Shown piece by piece: positions 26,813 to 35,736 of a stretch of 64,000 nt of DNA. Both the position numbers and the translations under genes were made by a program. The DNA is from Planctomycetota bacterium (GTDB taxonomy: Bacteria; Planctomycetota; Phycisphaerae; Phycisphaerales; UBA5793): positions 1 to 64,000 of the forward strand of contig CAUJHZ010000041.1 of assembly GCA_963205185.1 (NCBI GenBank). Direction: 5' to 3'. Each line of letters starts with the position of its first letter. The first letter of the stretch is position 1. Under the pieces are notes generated by a model. That model saw only the letters and a list, made by a program, of their open reading frames with translations, was not told where the DNA came from and did no database searches.

Positions 26813-28272
26813 TTGACACCTCCGGCGGAGTTTCCCGCCGATTGAGATTCAGGATTTGGCAAAGGAGAGTCCGGCTGCTGCACGGGTGCGGGTCCCGTGC
26901 CCGCGTTCGGACCGATCAGACGGACGATGTCAAGACTTGCAGCCACCTCTGCGAGCCTCACTTCCAGGAGCTGACTCTTGGCGGCAACCCGGCGGGAGAT
27001 CGTCTCAAGAAGAACCAATGTATCGACTTCGCCCAGATCGGCGAGTTGCTCCACCTCCGCCGACTGCTGGTCGAGCATGGGAACAAGTTCCGATTCCAGA
27101 GTGGCGCGCTGCCTTTGCGCCGCCGTCAGCGCGATCTGCGCCGAAGACAGTTCGCTGACAATTCGTTCATAGGTGGTCTCCGCGACCGCACGGGCATGCG
27201 TCCGCTTGGCGCAAGCCTCGGCGATGCCAGCACGGTTGCCGTTGAAGATGGGCACCGGAACAGGAATACCCAGCAAGAGTCGATCGTCGCGATCCTCGCT
27301 GCCGTAGCCGCCACCAATCGTGAGGTCCGGGTATTGCCTGCGGATCTCCAGGCGGAGCGACTCCTCTGCGGTTTGGTATTCGTTGCGCGCAACCGCAAGG
27401 GTCGGGTTTTGACGAACGAGTCGCTCCAAGTCTTCTGCAAGGTCCGCGCCTTCTGCCGGCTGAAGAGCCGGATGCAACACAACGTTCTGCTTCGGCGAGA
27501 CCCCCAGCAGACCCAGTAACACCATCCGGGCCCGACCCTCCTTGGCTTCCGCGGCGACAAGCTCCGTGCGCAGCTGGATCAACTCGGCCCGAATCAACCT
27601 TGCGTCAACACGCGTTAGTTCTCCTGCCGACTCCAGCTGATCCGTAATGGACGTGATGCGTTCAATCTGACCGATCGAGTCGCGCAGCAGGTTCAGTTGC
27701 GCGGCGGCGACGCTCCACTCCGCCCACGCGAGCCTGACCCCGGTGCGTGTGTTCCATTCGGCATCGACAATGCGGAGCAACTCAGTCGAATAGGCGCTCG
27801 CGGCGACATCGCGCTCGACATCCAACCGCCCAGAGATCGGAATCGTCAGGCTCAGCGTCACGCCGAACTCGAACGGACCACTCGGGGAGAGCAGTTCAGC
27901 GCCATCGAACCCGAATTCCGGATCCTCCCAAAGACCCGCTGTCTCGTAGGTCGCCAAGGCAATACCAGCCTGGGCCCGAGCCAGACGCAGATCGGCGTTG
28001 TAGAACAGAGCGATGACCTCTCCTTCCGGCTCCGATATTCCGTCGGACAGATCGAGGCGCTCCGGTGTCGGCATCTCCGTTTGAGAGAGGCGGTCGACGA
28101 ACGCAGAGAGTGGCTCAATCTCGATCAGACGTTTATCGAACGCTTCACCGTGACGTTCCATGTCCAAGGGTGCCGGTTCGTAGGATTGGCATCCCGCGAC
28201 GAACACCACGACCATTCCGATCAGCGCAGACCACAAGAGGTGATTCTGTGCTGCAACTCTCCGAACCGTCAT
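26809..28272 (-). CDS. czcC: Outer-membrane efflux factor (CzcC/TolC family lipoprotein)
   Basis: About 487 residues from ATG 28272, where a lipoprotein signal (LIGMVVVFVAGC) and an AGGAG box fit; an upstream in-frame start would bury the signal. The mature protein has two outer-membrane-efflux repeats with long helices and beta segments (FEFGVTLSLTIPISGRLDV; LLLGIPVPVPIFNGNRAGIA). Family members form the trimeric outer-membrane tunnel of tripartite pumps. The tail is Pro/Gln/Ser-rich. It is the first of three tightly packed pump genes in the order C-B-A. Confidence 0.92.
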   Translation of the reverse strand: MTVRRVAAQNHLLWSALIGMVVVFVAGCQSYEPAPLDMERHGEAFDKRLIEIEPLSAFVDRLSQTEMPTPERLDLSDGISEPEGEVIALFYNADLRLARAQAGIALATYETAGLWEDPEFGFDGAELLSPSGPFEFGVTLSLTIPISGRLDVERDVAASAYSTELLRIVDAEWNTRTGVRLAWAEWSVAAAQLNLLRDSIGQIERITSITDQLESAGELTRVDARLIRAELIQLRTELVAAEAKEGRARMVLLGLLGVSPKQNVVLHPALQPAEGADLAEDLERLVRQNPTLAVARNEYQTAEESLRLEIRRQYPDLTIGGGYGSEDRDDRLLLGIPVPVPIFNGNRAGIAEACAKRTHARAVAETTYERIVSELSSAQIALTAAQRQRATLESELVPMLDQQSAEVEQLADLGEVDTLVLLETISRRVAAKSQLLEVRLAEVAASLDIVRLIGPNAGTGPAPVQQPDSPLPNPESQSAGNSAGGVK

Positions 28273-28356
28273 GTCAGCAAAACTCCTGTCCAATCCCGAG
28301 CGTGAAGCGCGCAGCGAACAAGCCGCCGTCGGCATACGAACGAAGATCAGACAGAA

Positions 28357-28773
28357 TCAGATGGTGAGTCGCGCGCAGTCCACGACCGTCAATTGGCGCT
28401 CGAGTCGAGGGTCGAACCAGGGTGGTTCGGGCCGAATCCACGAAGCGAGGCTTGACGCAGGAGCCAGGACCGAAAGCGAGTCCAGGGGCGTTGGGAGAGC
28501 CACCAAGGCAACCGAGGTGTTCTGGGAGAGCGTCGACTGCAGTTCAGCCACGTTGAGCTCAACGTCATTGCAGTCACACTCATGAGGTTGCTCGGAAGAC
28601 GGGCAAACGGGGACAAATCTCGCGTGCTCGCACGCCGTGCCGAGATGGGACTGCGTCGCGTCTGTCGGGAAATCACCGCCGCCCCCAAGACATACCACGC
28701 GCGGCCCGGTGCCCAACCAAAGCTGAAGGGCCAGCGCCATCGAGAGGAAGATGGTGAATAGACGCTGAGTCAC
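28357..28773 (-). CDS. Small secreted cysteine-containing protein, efflux operon
   Basis: A 138-residue protein with a signal-peptide-like start (QRLFTIFLSMALALQLWLG) and a short segment with His/Cys pairs (CPSSEQPHECDCNDVELNV), which may bind metal. I do not recognise the family. The start is taken as GTG 28773, which overlaps the stop of the truncated ATPase as GTGA; there is no convincing ribosome site, and ATG 28740 is an alternative that shortens the signal. It precedes the outer-membrane factor by about 85 bases, so it probably belongs to the pump operon as a periplasmic accessory. Confidence 0.62.
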   Translation of the reverse strand: MTQRLFTIFLSMALALQLWLGTGPRVVCLGGGGDFPTDATQSHLGTACEHARFVPVCPSSEQPHECDCNDVELNVAELQSTLSQNTSVALVALPTPLDSLSVLAPASSLASWIRPEPPWFDPRLERQLTVVDCARLTI

Positions 28774-30290
28774 GACCGGATAGTAGGCTGATCGAGCGGC
28801 ACGGACTTGCCGTTGAGACTCATCGCCGAGTCGCACATGCCCAGTACGCGCTCCACGGAGCCCTTGACGTAGATGACCGGGGCGAGTGTGTGACCCAGCG
28901 CTTCGGTACCGCGCTCGTGCAGCGTCGCCATGAACTGCTGGTCGGATTCAAATGGAATGACGTCCAGCCGCGGAAATCGCGCCGTCAGCTCGGCGCTGTT
29001 GAGACCATCTGACGCGAGTTTTTGAGAGGCGACGACCAGCGCCGCTTCCGTGGGGTCTCCCTGCGCCTGCCACGCTCCTCCACGCGCCGTGATACTGGCA
29101 TCATTGCAGAGCGCACCGCACATGAGCATTTCGCGCAGCGCGGCGTGTTCGTCTGCTCGGACAGGCTCGGTCTGTCCCGCGACTCGAACCTCTCCCTCCG
29201 GAGAGTAGCCTGAGCCGGTGAATTCGTACTCTGCTCCGACACACCACGCGGCACACACGGTCATCTGGTTCTGTGTCAGTGTGCCGGTCTTGTCCGAGCA
29301 GATGACGGTGGTCGAACCCAGTGCTTCAACTGCTGGAAGTCTGCGAATGATCGCCTTCTTGCGAGCCATTCGGGACACGCCTATCGCCAGCATGATCGTG
29401 ATGGCCGCGGGCAAACCTTCGGGGATCGCGCCGACCGCGAGCGCCACAGCCGCCATGAACACGTCGCTCGCCGGATTGCCGCGGGCGATGCCGACTGCAA
29501 ATGCGATGGCGGCCACGCCGATGATGAGCCAGAGCAGCAGGTTGCTGAATGAGGCGATCCGTTTGGTCAGCGGGGTGGCGACACCCGTCGCCGATGCGAT
29601 CATCTCGCTGATACGGCCGACCTCGGTCAGGTCGGCAACGGCGACGACCAGACCTTCGGCGGCGCCGCGCGTCACGAGCGTCGAGGCGAACGCCATGTTC
29701 CGCCGATCCGCGAGAACGGTTTCAGGCGGCAGACAGCCCGAGTGCTTGGAAACAGGTTTGCTCTCACCGGTGAGCGTGGATTCGTCAACGTGAAGGTCCT
29801 TCACTTTGCCATCGATGAGGCGCAAGTCGGCTGGAACCTTGTCGCCCGGTTCCAGGAGCACAACATCTCCCGAGACCAGAACTGCGGCATCGACACGATG
29901 GCGCACTCCGTCGCGCCGCACGGTCGCCTCGATCCGCATGGAGCGAGCCAGGGCATCAATGGCGGTCACGGCCTTCTGCTCCTGCACAAAGCCGATGACC
30001 GCGTTGGCGATCAAGACGCCAATGATGACCGCGCTGTCCGCGTATTCACCGATCCACCAAGTGACCAAGCCTGCCACGAGCAGAATGTAAAGCAGCGGCG
30101 CGTGAAACTGGAGCAGGAATCGCACCCACCACGGCCGCCCGCGCCTGGTGGTAATGACGTTCGGGCCATCTCGCGCCAGTCGGGTCGCAGCTTCTGCGGC
30201 ATCAAGTCCTGTGCGCGGATCGCTCGACACCGCGTGCGCGATGTCCCCCGCAGGCATGGCGTGCCACGAGATGGCTGATTGCGTGCTCAT
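28770..30290 (-). pseudogene. Truncated P-type cation ATPase (C-terminal half missing)
   Basis: A 506-residue N-terminal part of a type II P-type ATPase; family members have ~850-950 residues. Present are the cation-ATPase N domain, four membrane helices (WVRFLLQFHAPLLYILLVAG), the actuator loop TLTGESKPVSK, the phosphorylation site CSDKTGTLTQNQMTV and GDPTEAALVV of the nucleotide domain. Homology ends near VPLDQ, followed by a five-codon tail and TGA. The hinge motif TGDGVND and helices 5-10 are absent, so it cannot pump ions. The break abuts the efflux operon, suggesting a deletion or insertion joined them. ATG 30290 has AAGGAG directly against it, which is unusually close. Confidence 0.85.
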
Positions 30291-30452
30291 CTCCTTAACC
30301 GTATGGAGTTGACGTGGAGACTTGAGTCAGGGGCGATTGCGGGGAAATGAGCGATCGGGGGCTCGCACTGTGCCGCTATCGGGTAGCGATTCACCATTCG
30401 CCTCCCCGGTCGGGCCGCACTCATCATCCGGAGGTCGAGGTTCAAACCCTAT

Positions 30453-30540
30453 TCCCGCTATTGCCGGGCCGGTTGCAAACGCAGCCGGCCCTGTGGTTTA
30501 ACGAGAGCGCCGCCGAGAGACTTCGGCGGCGTTTGTGTTT
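30453..30540 (+). repeat. Two-hairpin intergenic repeat, copy 2
   Basis: Second copy of the repeat at 15954-16045, same orientation, with identical hairpin A (30466-30476 with 30481-30491) and hairpin B changed by one G-T pair (30508-30517 with 30522-30531). It is followed by TTTGTGTTT. It lies in the ~300-base space between the 5' end of the truncated ATPase (30290) and the 3' end of the multihaem cytochrome gene (30593); nothing else recognisable is there. The sequence identity outside the stems argues that the element itself, not just its fold, has been duplicated. Confidence 0.8.
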
Positions 30541-30592
30541 GGGGACCTCTGGCACGCGGGATATGGAGACACAGGCTTCTCGCGCCGAGCCC

Positions 30593-31723
30593 CTACCGCG
30601 CGCCTGGCGCATTCTGTGGATAGTGCTTGTCGGCGTGGCAGCCGTTGCAGGTGGCGGGGCTGTCGGCCCGGCTGCCCGTGTGGCAGCGCGAGCATTCGAG
30701 CAGTGCGTGGCTGCCCAGCAGCGGCACGCCGGTGATGCGATGGTCGAAATTCGCCGGGCTGAGATCGCCGTGGCAGGCGCGGCAGCTGGTCGATGGCGTC
30801 AGGAATGCCTCGACGCGACCGTGGCACGACACGCACGCAACGCGCGCGTGCTGCGGCTCGAGACTCCAGCCGGTGGAGGCGGAGTGCTCGAACGCGGGCC
30901 GCGCGTGGTCCGCGTGGCAGAAGTTGCAGTTGTTGGTCGCGTGGCACGCCTGGCATGAAGGCATCCCGCCGGCCGCGTGGCGCACCGGCGCCGATCCATC
31001 GTGGCAACCGGAGCACGACCCGCCCTGGTGGCAGTCTACGCACTTGAGGCCGTAGGCCTGCGCATGGCCGTCGTGGGAGAAGCTGACCAGCGAACCAGAC
31101 GGACTGTTTGTCTGGTAGATGTATGAACCGCTGGGCTGCACGCGCGGGTGCGGCGTCATGATGATGTCGCTCGGGTCGATGACATGTGCGACGTCGGTGC
31201 GCGGCGACTGCTCGCGATGGCAGTAGCCGCAGCCGTTCTCATGGCTCCAATCGCGGTGGCAGCCGAGGCACTGCCGGTGGTACGCGCCCTTCAGGCTTGG
31301 CTGGGTGAGCGTGCCGCCATCGCGCAGCGGCGAATGGCACTCGCGACACGCGGCAACCTGGGCGCCCGCAACGGAGTTGTGATGGCAATTCGTGCATCCG
31401 CCGCTCAACTGCGACATGTCGGCGTGGATGCGGTGGTCGAACATGACCGGGCTGTAGTGTTCGGCGAGTTGCGCGATGACGACCACGTCGGGAACGCCGT
31501 CGCGAACCGACGTGGCCGGTGGTGCTGCAGAGTCATGCGCGAACGCGACAGGCTGGTGCACGTTGGTCGGCGGCCGGCCGGTTTCGTCGTGGCAGTCGCG
31601 GCAGCCGGCCAGCGGCGCTTCCTGCCAGTGGTGCATCGACGGAGCGATCCGGTCGGCGCCCAGCAGCAGCGCGGCTGCGGCCAGGCCACTTGCCGTAAAC
31701 ATGCTTGCGAGTGTGGCTTTCAT
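30593..31723 (-). CDS. Periplasmic 13-haem cytochrome c
   Basis: A 376-residue secreted protein with signal peptide (MKATLASMFTASGLAAAALL). I count thirteen CXXCH haem-binding motifs, for example CRDCH, CTNCH, CLGCH, CSGCH, CNFCH, CVSCH and CNGCH. Many distal His residues allow bis-His ligation. The motifs are spread along the whole length, as in cytochrome c3/NrfH-HmcA-like electron carriers. It is the last gene of a minus-strand group and its ATG overlaps the NrfD-like stop (ATGA). It most likely accepts electrons from the quinone-linked membrane/FeS subunits, or delivers to them; the terminal partner is unknown. Confidence 0.9.
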   Translation of the reverse strand: MKATLASMFTASGLAAAALLLGADRIAPSMHHWQEAPLAGCRDCHDETGRPPTNVHQPVAFAHDSAAPPATSVRDGVPDVVVIAQLAEHYSPVMFDHRIHADMSQLSGGCTNCHHNSVAGAQVAACRECHSPLRDGGTLTQPSLKGAYHRQCLGCHRDWSHENGCGYCHREQSPRTDVAHVIDPSDIIMTPHPRVQPSGSYIYQTNSPSGSLVSFSHDGHAQAYGLKCVDCHQGGSCSGCHDGSAPVRHAAGGMPSCQACHATNNCNFCHADHARPAFEHSASTGWSLEPQHARVACVSCHGRVEAFLTPSTSCRACHGDLSPANFDHRITGVPLLGSHALLECSRCHTGSRADSPATCNGCHADKHYPQNAPGAR

Positions 31724-32934
31724 GCCCGCACCTCCTCGAGGCGCTCGATGACGGGGAAATTCAGCACGATGAAGCGGTAGATGAGCACGATCATGGCGAT
31801 GAAGCCGGCCGTGACGGCGAACTCCGCGGGAGTCGGGAAGTACGGCCGGATCTCGATCGCCGGGGTGTACGCCAGCAGGAAGACGTCGAGCCGGTTCATG
31901 ACCACCCCCGCGATGACCAGCGACGCCGCGGTAAACAGGCCGCGCGCCGAGTGTCGCCAGCGATCAACCATCAGAATGATGAACGGCGCAACAACGCCCA
32001 GGCTGAACTCGAAGATGAACAGCATGTTCGCGCGCGAACCGTCGAAGAGATGGACGAACGCGCCGCGATTGAGCAGGTCGATTGCCTTGGCGATGGTGTA
32101 GATCCCCAGGAGCACGGGGATAAACCGCGCCAGCCGCGCCAGCAGATCCGTCTCCGGTTCGATGCCCAGCGACTTTGACGCAAGAAGCGACTCGAAGATG
32201 ACCATCGCAAAGCCGACGGCAAAGGCCGAGAGCAGGAAGAACAGCGGCAGCATGGGCGTCTGCCAGAGCGGGTGCAGTTTGGCGCCGGAGATGACCATCA
32301 GCGTGCCCAGCGACGACTGATGCATGCATGACAGCACGACGCCGAGGATGATGAACACCGTCATGACGCGGCCCAGCGCGGCGTCGAGCAGGCGAAGCAG
32401 CCGATCGACCGGCGCATTGAGCACGCGCAGCACGCCCGGCAGTCGCACCCGGCCGATGAAGCGCTCGCAGACGATGGGCAAGAACTCGATGTAGAGCACT
32501 GTGACATAGGTCATGACGCAGATGGCCACTTCAAAGAGCACCGAGTTGCCCTGCCACATCCAGGGCAGCATGACGTGCCACATGGCCCAGAAGCGGCCAA
32601 GGTCGGTCATGACGCCCAGGGCCACGAACGTGTAGCCGATCATGGCTGTAAGCAGCGCCGGGCGCACAAGAGGATGGAACTCCTCCCGGTTGGTCAGATG
32701 CGCGACAAACGCGGTGGTGAATCCGCCCGCGGCCAGCGCGACGCCGCACGCAACGTCGATGGCGATCCAGATGCCCCACGGATAGCCGTTGTCGAGGTTC
32801 GTGACGCGGCCCAGGCCAAAGACAAACCGGGCGAGCAGTGCGGCGGCGCCGATCATCGCTACGGCAACAACCACCCACACGCCGGGCGTGAAGAATCGCG
32901 GGCGGGAAGTCTCGATGGAGTGCTCAAGAGTCAT
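31720..32934 (-). CDS. NrfD/HybB-type integral membrane quinone-interacting subunit
   Basis: A 404-residue protein with about nine to ten hydrophobic helices (WVVVAVAMIGAAALLARFVF; GFAMVIFESLLASK). Sequences such as NGYPWGIWIAIDVACGVALAAG are typical of HybB/NrfD membrane subunits that exchange electrons with the quinone pool without haem. It overlaps the ferredoxin gene upstream and the cytochrome gene downstream as ATGA, so the three form a single translational unit: FeS protein - membrane subunit - multihaem cytochrome. This order recalls the Hmc and HybAB types of transmembrane redox complex. Confidence 0.9.
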   Translation of the reverse strand: MTLEHSIETSRPRFFTPGVWVVVAVAMIGAAALLARFVFGLGRVTNLDNGYPWGIWIAIDVACGVALAAGGFTTAFVAHLTNREEFHPLVRPALLTAMIGYTFVALGVMTDLGRFWAMWHVMLPWMWQGNSVLFEVAICVMTYVTVLYIEFLPIVCERFIGRVRLPGVLRVLNAPVDRLLRLLDAALGRVMTVFIILGVVLSCMHQSSLGTLMVISGAKLHPLWQTPMLPLFFLLSAFAVGFAMVIFESLLASKSLGIEPETDLLARLARFIPVLLGIYTIAKAIDLLNRGAFVHLFDGSRANMLFIFEFSLGVVAPFIILMVDRWRHSARGLFTAASLVIAGVVMNRLDVFLLAYTPAIEIRPYFPTPAEFAVTAGFIAMIVLIYRFIVLNFPVIERLEEVRA

Positions 32935-33884
32935 GGCGTCACCTTTTCGGTGTGCTCCGCATGTGTGTGTGCGGTGCTGGCGTGCGACAGTTTGCCGATC
33001 GCTCCGAGCAGGCCAAAGAGCATGACCGGCGCGGCAAAGCCTTTGAAGATGCCATGCTGAATGGTCTCGGTGAGTTCCGCGGGGCTATCGGGTCCGAGCG
33101 CGGGGAAGCCGAGTTCGGTAAACGGCCGATCCGCGAGATAGAGCCACGAGGTTCCACCGCCTTCGTGCTCGCCGTAGACGTGGTTGACGTAACGATCGGG
33201 GTTGCAGTCGATGCGCTCGTGGGCGAGTTTGAGGAGTTCATCGCGCCTGCCGTACGTCAATGCTTCGACGGGGCACATGGCTACGCACGCCGGCAGTTCG
33301 CCGCGGCTGGTGCGCGACTGGCAGAGTTGGCACTTCTTCACCTGCGGGGTGAGCGCGTTCTCGTATTCGTACGCTGCGAACTGGTACGGGCACGCGACCA
33401 TGCAGTAGCGGCACCCGATGCACCGGCTCGCGTCGTAGATCACCGGCCCGTCTGCGGTCTTGCGCATCGCGCCAACCAGGCACGCCGACACGCACGCCGG
33501 GTGCTCGCAGTGCATGCATTGCGTCTTGACGAAAATCGGCTTCGATCCGTCACTTCCAGCCATGCGATTGACGACGGTCAGATGAACCGAAGTTGGACGC
33601 CGCCGCGACTTGAAGATGCTCTGGTCATCGCAATCGCTCAGGTCGCCGTTCGGCAGATCGTTGGCGTTGTTGCACGCCCATTCGCAGCGGCGGCAGCCGA
33701 CGCAGACGGTCAGATCAACGAGCACGCCGCGGCGATCGGGATCGAGCGCCCGCTTCTCCGAGGCGCGGGCAGCGCCGGCCGTGGCGAGGCCGGCAGCACA
33801 CACGCCGGAGATCTTCACAAAGTCGCGCCGGCTCAGCGCCTCGCGGGCGCTGCGACTGGGGATGTTGGCCGGGAACGCGAACAT
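32931..33884 (-). CDS. Tat-exported HybA-like ferredoxin with four [4Fe-4S] sites
   Basis: A 317-residue protein. The Tat signal is clear (LSRRDFVKISGVCAAGLA). Four cysteine groups follow: CVGCRRCEWAC, CMHCEHPACVSAC, CIGCRYCMVACPY and a C-terminal CQLCQ...CVAMCP, enough for four cubane clusters. Near the C-terminus a hydrophobic helix (IFKGFAAPVMLFGLLGAIG) can anchor it to the membrane, as in HybA. The tail is His-rich. It is predicted to relay electrons between the NrfD-like membrane subunit and the multihaem cytochrome in the periplasm. It follows the membrane GcvH-like gene by about 50 bases. Confidence 0.9.
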   Translation of the reverse strand: MFAFPANIPSRSAREALSRRDFVKISGVCAAGLATAGAARASEKRALDPDRRGVLVDLTVCVGCRRCEWACNNANDLPNGDLSDCDDQSIFKSRRRPTSVHLTVVNRMAGSDGSKPIFVKTQCMHCEHPACVSACLVGAMRKTADGPVIYDASRCIGCRYCMVACPYQFAAYEYENALTPQVKKCQLCQSRTSRGELPACVAMCPVEALTYGRRDELLKLAHERIDCNPDRYVNHVYGEHEGGGTSWLYLADRPFTELGFPALGPDSPAELTETIQHGIFKGFAAPVMLFGLLGAIGKLSHASTAHTHAEHTEKVTP

Positions 33885-33935
33885 GGAACCTGCCTCCTTT
33901 GCGTGCGGCGCGCGCCGCTCGATGACAATGCATCA

Positions 33936-34703
33936 TCAGTTGACCGCTTGTCCGGTGGGGAGCGCGGTCGCATCGCGCTGCTTGAACATGGGCGCGAGTT
34001 GCTTCCAGGCTGCGGCATCGACGCTGCCTTGCAGTCTCGCCTCAGGGGGCGACGGTGAGCGTGCCGACTCGTACGCTCGATCGACCTCGCTGCGGAACCA
34101 GGCGCAGGTTCGCGGCGGGCGCATGAGCAGGCCGCGATCATGGTCCGCGTCATCGGCTTTCATGCGCACCGCCCAGCCTTCGCTGAAGGGAAGTTCGTTC
34201 ATGAGTTCCGGATAAAGCGTGAGCACCTGGTTGGACTCACAGACGGAGCCCGACAGCGGCGACAGAACATCCACATTGCGCTCGCCCCGGCTGATCCGAA
34301 ACAGCGGCTGGCCCCGCTCGACGTGGGTGCCGGCCGCGGGAAGATCGACTGCCTCCACCGGCCCGATGGCAGAAAGAAGCAGGTCATCAGCGCCGACGGT
34401 TACCGCTTTTCTGCCCCACCGCGCCCAACTGTGCGCGGGGTAGAGCAGCACGTCGCGGGCAAGTCTGACGCCGCGATGGCGGTATTCGATCTGGGCTTCG
34501 ACCTTGAACCATTCCCTGAAGCGCGCGCTGAGCGGATAGAGCAGGATGCACAGAGCCACCGCGATGATGATGGCAAGCAGCACTGCTCCGCGCAGTGCGA
34601 TGCCCAGCAGGGCGAGAATCGGCAACGCCGCCACCGCCAGCAGGCACAGCCCTCCGTCCAGGGCGATCTCCTTGAGTACTGATCTGTTCATGATGGTTTC
34701 CAT
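33936..34703 (-). CDS. Membrane-anchored GcvH-like protein without lipoyl lysine
   Basis: A 255-residue protein. Two hydrophobic N-terminal helices (LCLLAVAALPILALLGIALR and AVLLAIIIAVALCILLY) are followed by a GcvH/lipoyl-like beta domain: GTHVERGQPLFRISRGERNV, then VLSPLSGSVCESNQVL and PFSEGWAVRMKADD. The Lys that carries lipoate in true GcvH is not found at the equivalent place (Glu there), so it is unlikely to be lipoylated. The ATG at 34703 has a strong AGGAGG site. It is the first gene of the group leading to the ferredoxin, and a sigma-54-type element lies about 50 bases upstream. Role unknown; perhaps an assembly or scaffold factor of the redox complex. Confidence 0.72.
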   Translation of the reverse strand: METIMNRSVLKEIALDGGLCLLAVAALPILALLGIALRGAVLLAIIIAVALCILLYPLSARFREWFKVEAQIEYRHRGVRLARDVLLYPAHSWARWGRKAVTVGADDLLLSAIGPVEAVDLPAAGTHVERGQPLFRISRGERNVDVLSPLSGSVCESNQVLTLYPELMNELPFSEGWAVRMKADDADHDRGLLMRPPRTCAWFRSEVDRAYESARSPSPPEARLQGSVDAAAWKQLAPMFKQRDATALPTGQAVN

Positions 34704-34752
34704 GGCGACCTCCTATCGAGGAGCCGGCGGTCGGCTGCCCGCCGGTCTCTAT

Positions 34753-34767
34753 GCAACGGGCGAGCCA
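34753..34767 (-). promoter_or_regulatory. Sigma-54 (-24/-12) promoter element upstream of membrane GcvH-like gene
   Basis: Read on the minus strand the sequence is TGGCTCGCCCGTTGC followed by A. It matches the TGGCAC-N5-TTGC consensus in nine of ten positions with exact spacing. The predicted transcription start near 34741 leaves a ~38-base leader to the ATG at 34703. The neighbouring NtrC-type activator at 37676 makes this placement meaningful. No activator-binding palindrome was identified. Confidence 0.62.
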
Positions 34768-34903
34768 CGCCGCCGGGAATCTCGTGCTTCACGCAAGGGC
34801 TTGGTTTCGGGCCCGTTATGGCTGCTTGCCAGGACTTCGCGGCGATGGCGCCGCCGCAGCACTGATGAATTCTGCAACACCGGTCTTGAGTAATTCAGCG
34901 CGC

Positions 34904-35635
34904 TCAATGGATGAACTCCATCAGCAGGTTCATGAACCGGTCGCGGTCGATGAGCGAGCGCAAATCGGTTGCGGCACAACCGTTTGCGCCCAGCGCGGCG
35001 GGCGGGATCGATTCCAGAAGCAGTTCCTGGCCCACGCGGCGCACGAAGCGCCGCAGATCGAGCCTTGCCCGCTGCTCCGCGTCGTCCGTCGCCTCCGGCT
35101 GGGGCACGTCGCCGTCATCCAGCGGCCAGAGTTCGGCGATCCAGCCGTCGTCGTAGGGATCGGAAACAAGCAGAGACGGGTCGGCGGCCAGCACTTCGTT
35201 CCAGCGCTCGACGCGCGCCGCAAGCGGACTGGCGAGAACCACGCAGCCGCTCTTGGTGATGATCTCGCAGACCGGCTGGCCATGACGGATGAAGCGAGGC
35301 GGCGCGAGCCGCCGCACGCCGGTGGGCGTCGGCAGGAGCCAGGCGGCGAAGCGGTCAACGCCGAAGCGGACGAGCCCGTCCCGGTCCAGACGCCACAGCC
35401 AGGTGTGGCCTGGGCAGTGGATTCGATCGCGCGCCATGCCGACGTGGCGCGATGCAGTGCGGGGGATCGCGCCCCGTTCGAGCGTAGCGGCAACCGGAGC
35501 GCCATGCAGCGCGGCGTCGAGCGGGCAGTGTTCGCAGTCGAAGTTGCGATCGCAGAGCTTGTAGGTCAGCACGCCGGCATCCATCCACACGCAAGTCGGT
35601 GCACAGGCGCGACCTTCGATGAGTTGCGTGAGCAT
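34904..35635 (-). CDS. Soluble GcvH-like protein with N-terminal cysteine motif
   Basis: A 243-residue protein starting at ATG 35635 (MLTQLIEGRACAPTCVWMDA), supported by an AGGGAG box nine bases upstream; the frame runs further upstream but without coding character. The N-terminal part contains CAPTC and CDRNFDCEHCPLD, together a possible FeS or zinc site. The C-terminal half is GcvH-like (CEIITKSGCVVLASPLA then SDPYDDGWIAELWPLD). Whether the Lys two residues before Gly-Cys equals the lipoyl Lys is unclear because the spacing to the conserved Pro is off by one. A sigma-54-like element lies ~100 bases upstream in the 330-base divergent gap. Probably part of the redox operon below. Confidence 0.72.
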   Translation of the reverse strand: MLTQLIEGRACAPTCVWMDAGVLTYKLCDRNFDCEHCPLDAALHGAPVAATLERGAIPRTASRHVGMARDRIHCPGHTWLWRLDRDGLVRFGVDRFAAWLLPTPTGVRRLAPPRFIRHGQPVCEIITKSGCVVLASPLAARVERWNEVLAADPSLLVSDPYDDGWIAELWPLDDGDVPQPEATDDAEQRARLDLRRFVRRVGQELLLESIPPAALGANGCAATDLRSLIDRDRFMNLLMEFIH

Positions 35636-35736
35636 GGGGCGATCTCCCTGCGTCATCTCCGGATCGGTTTGCGCCGCAAAACGGGTTGCTTTCCCCGCCG
35701 GCGCGGCGGCGCGGAGTCGAGTCCGCCGGGCCACGT

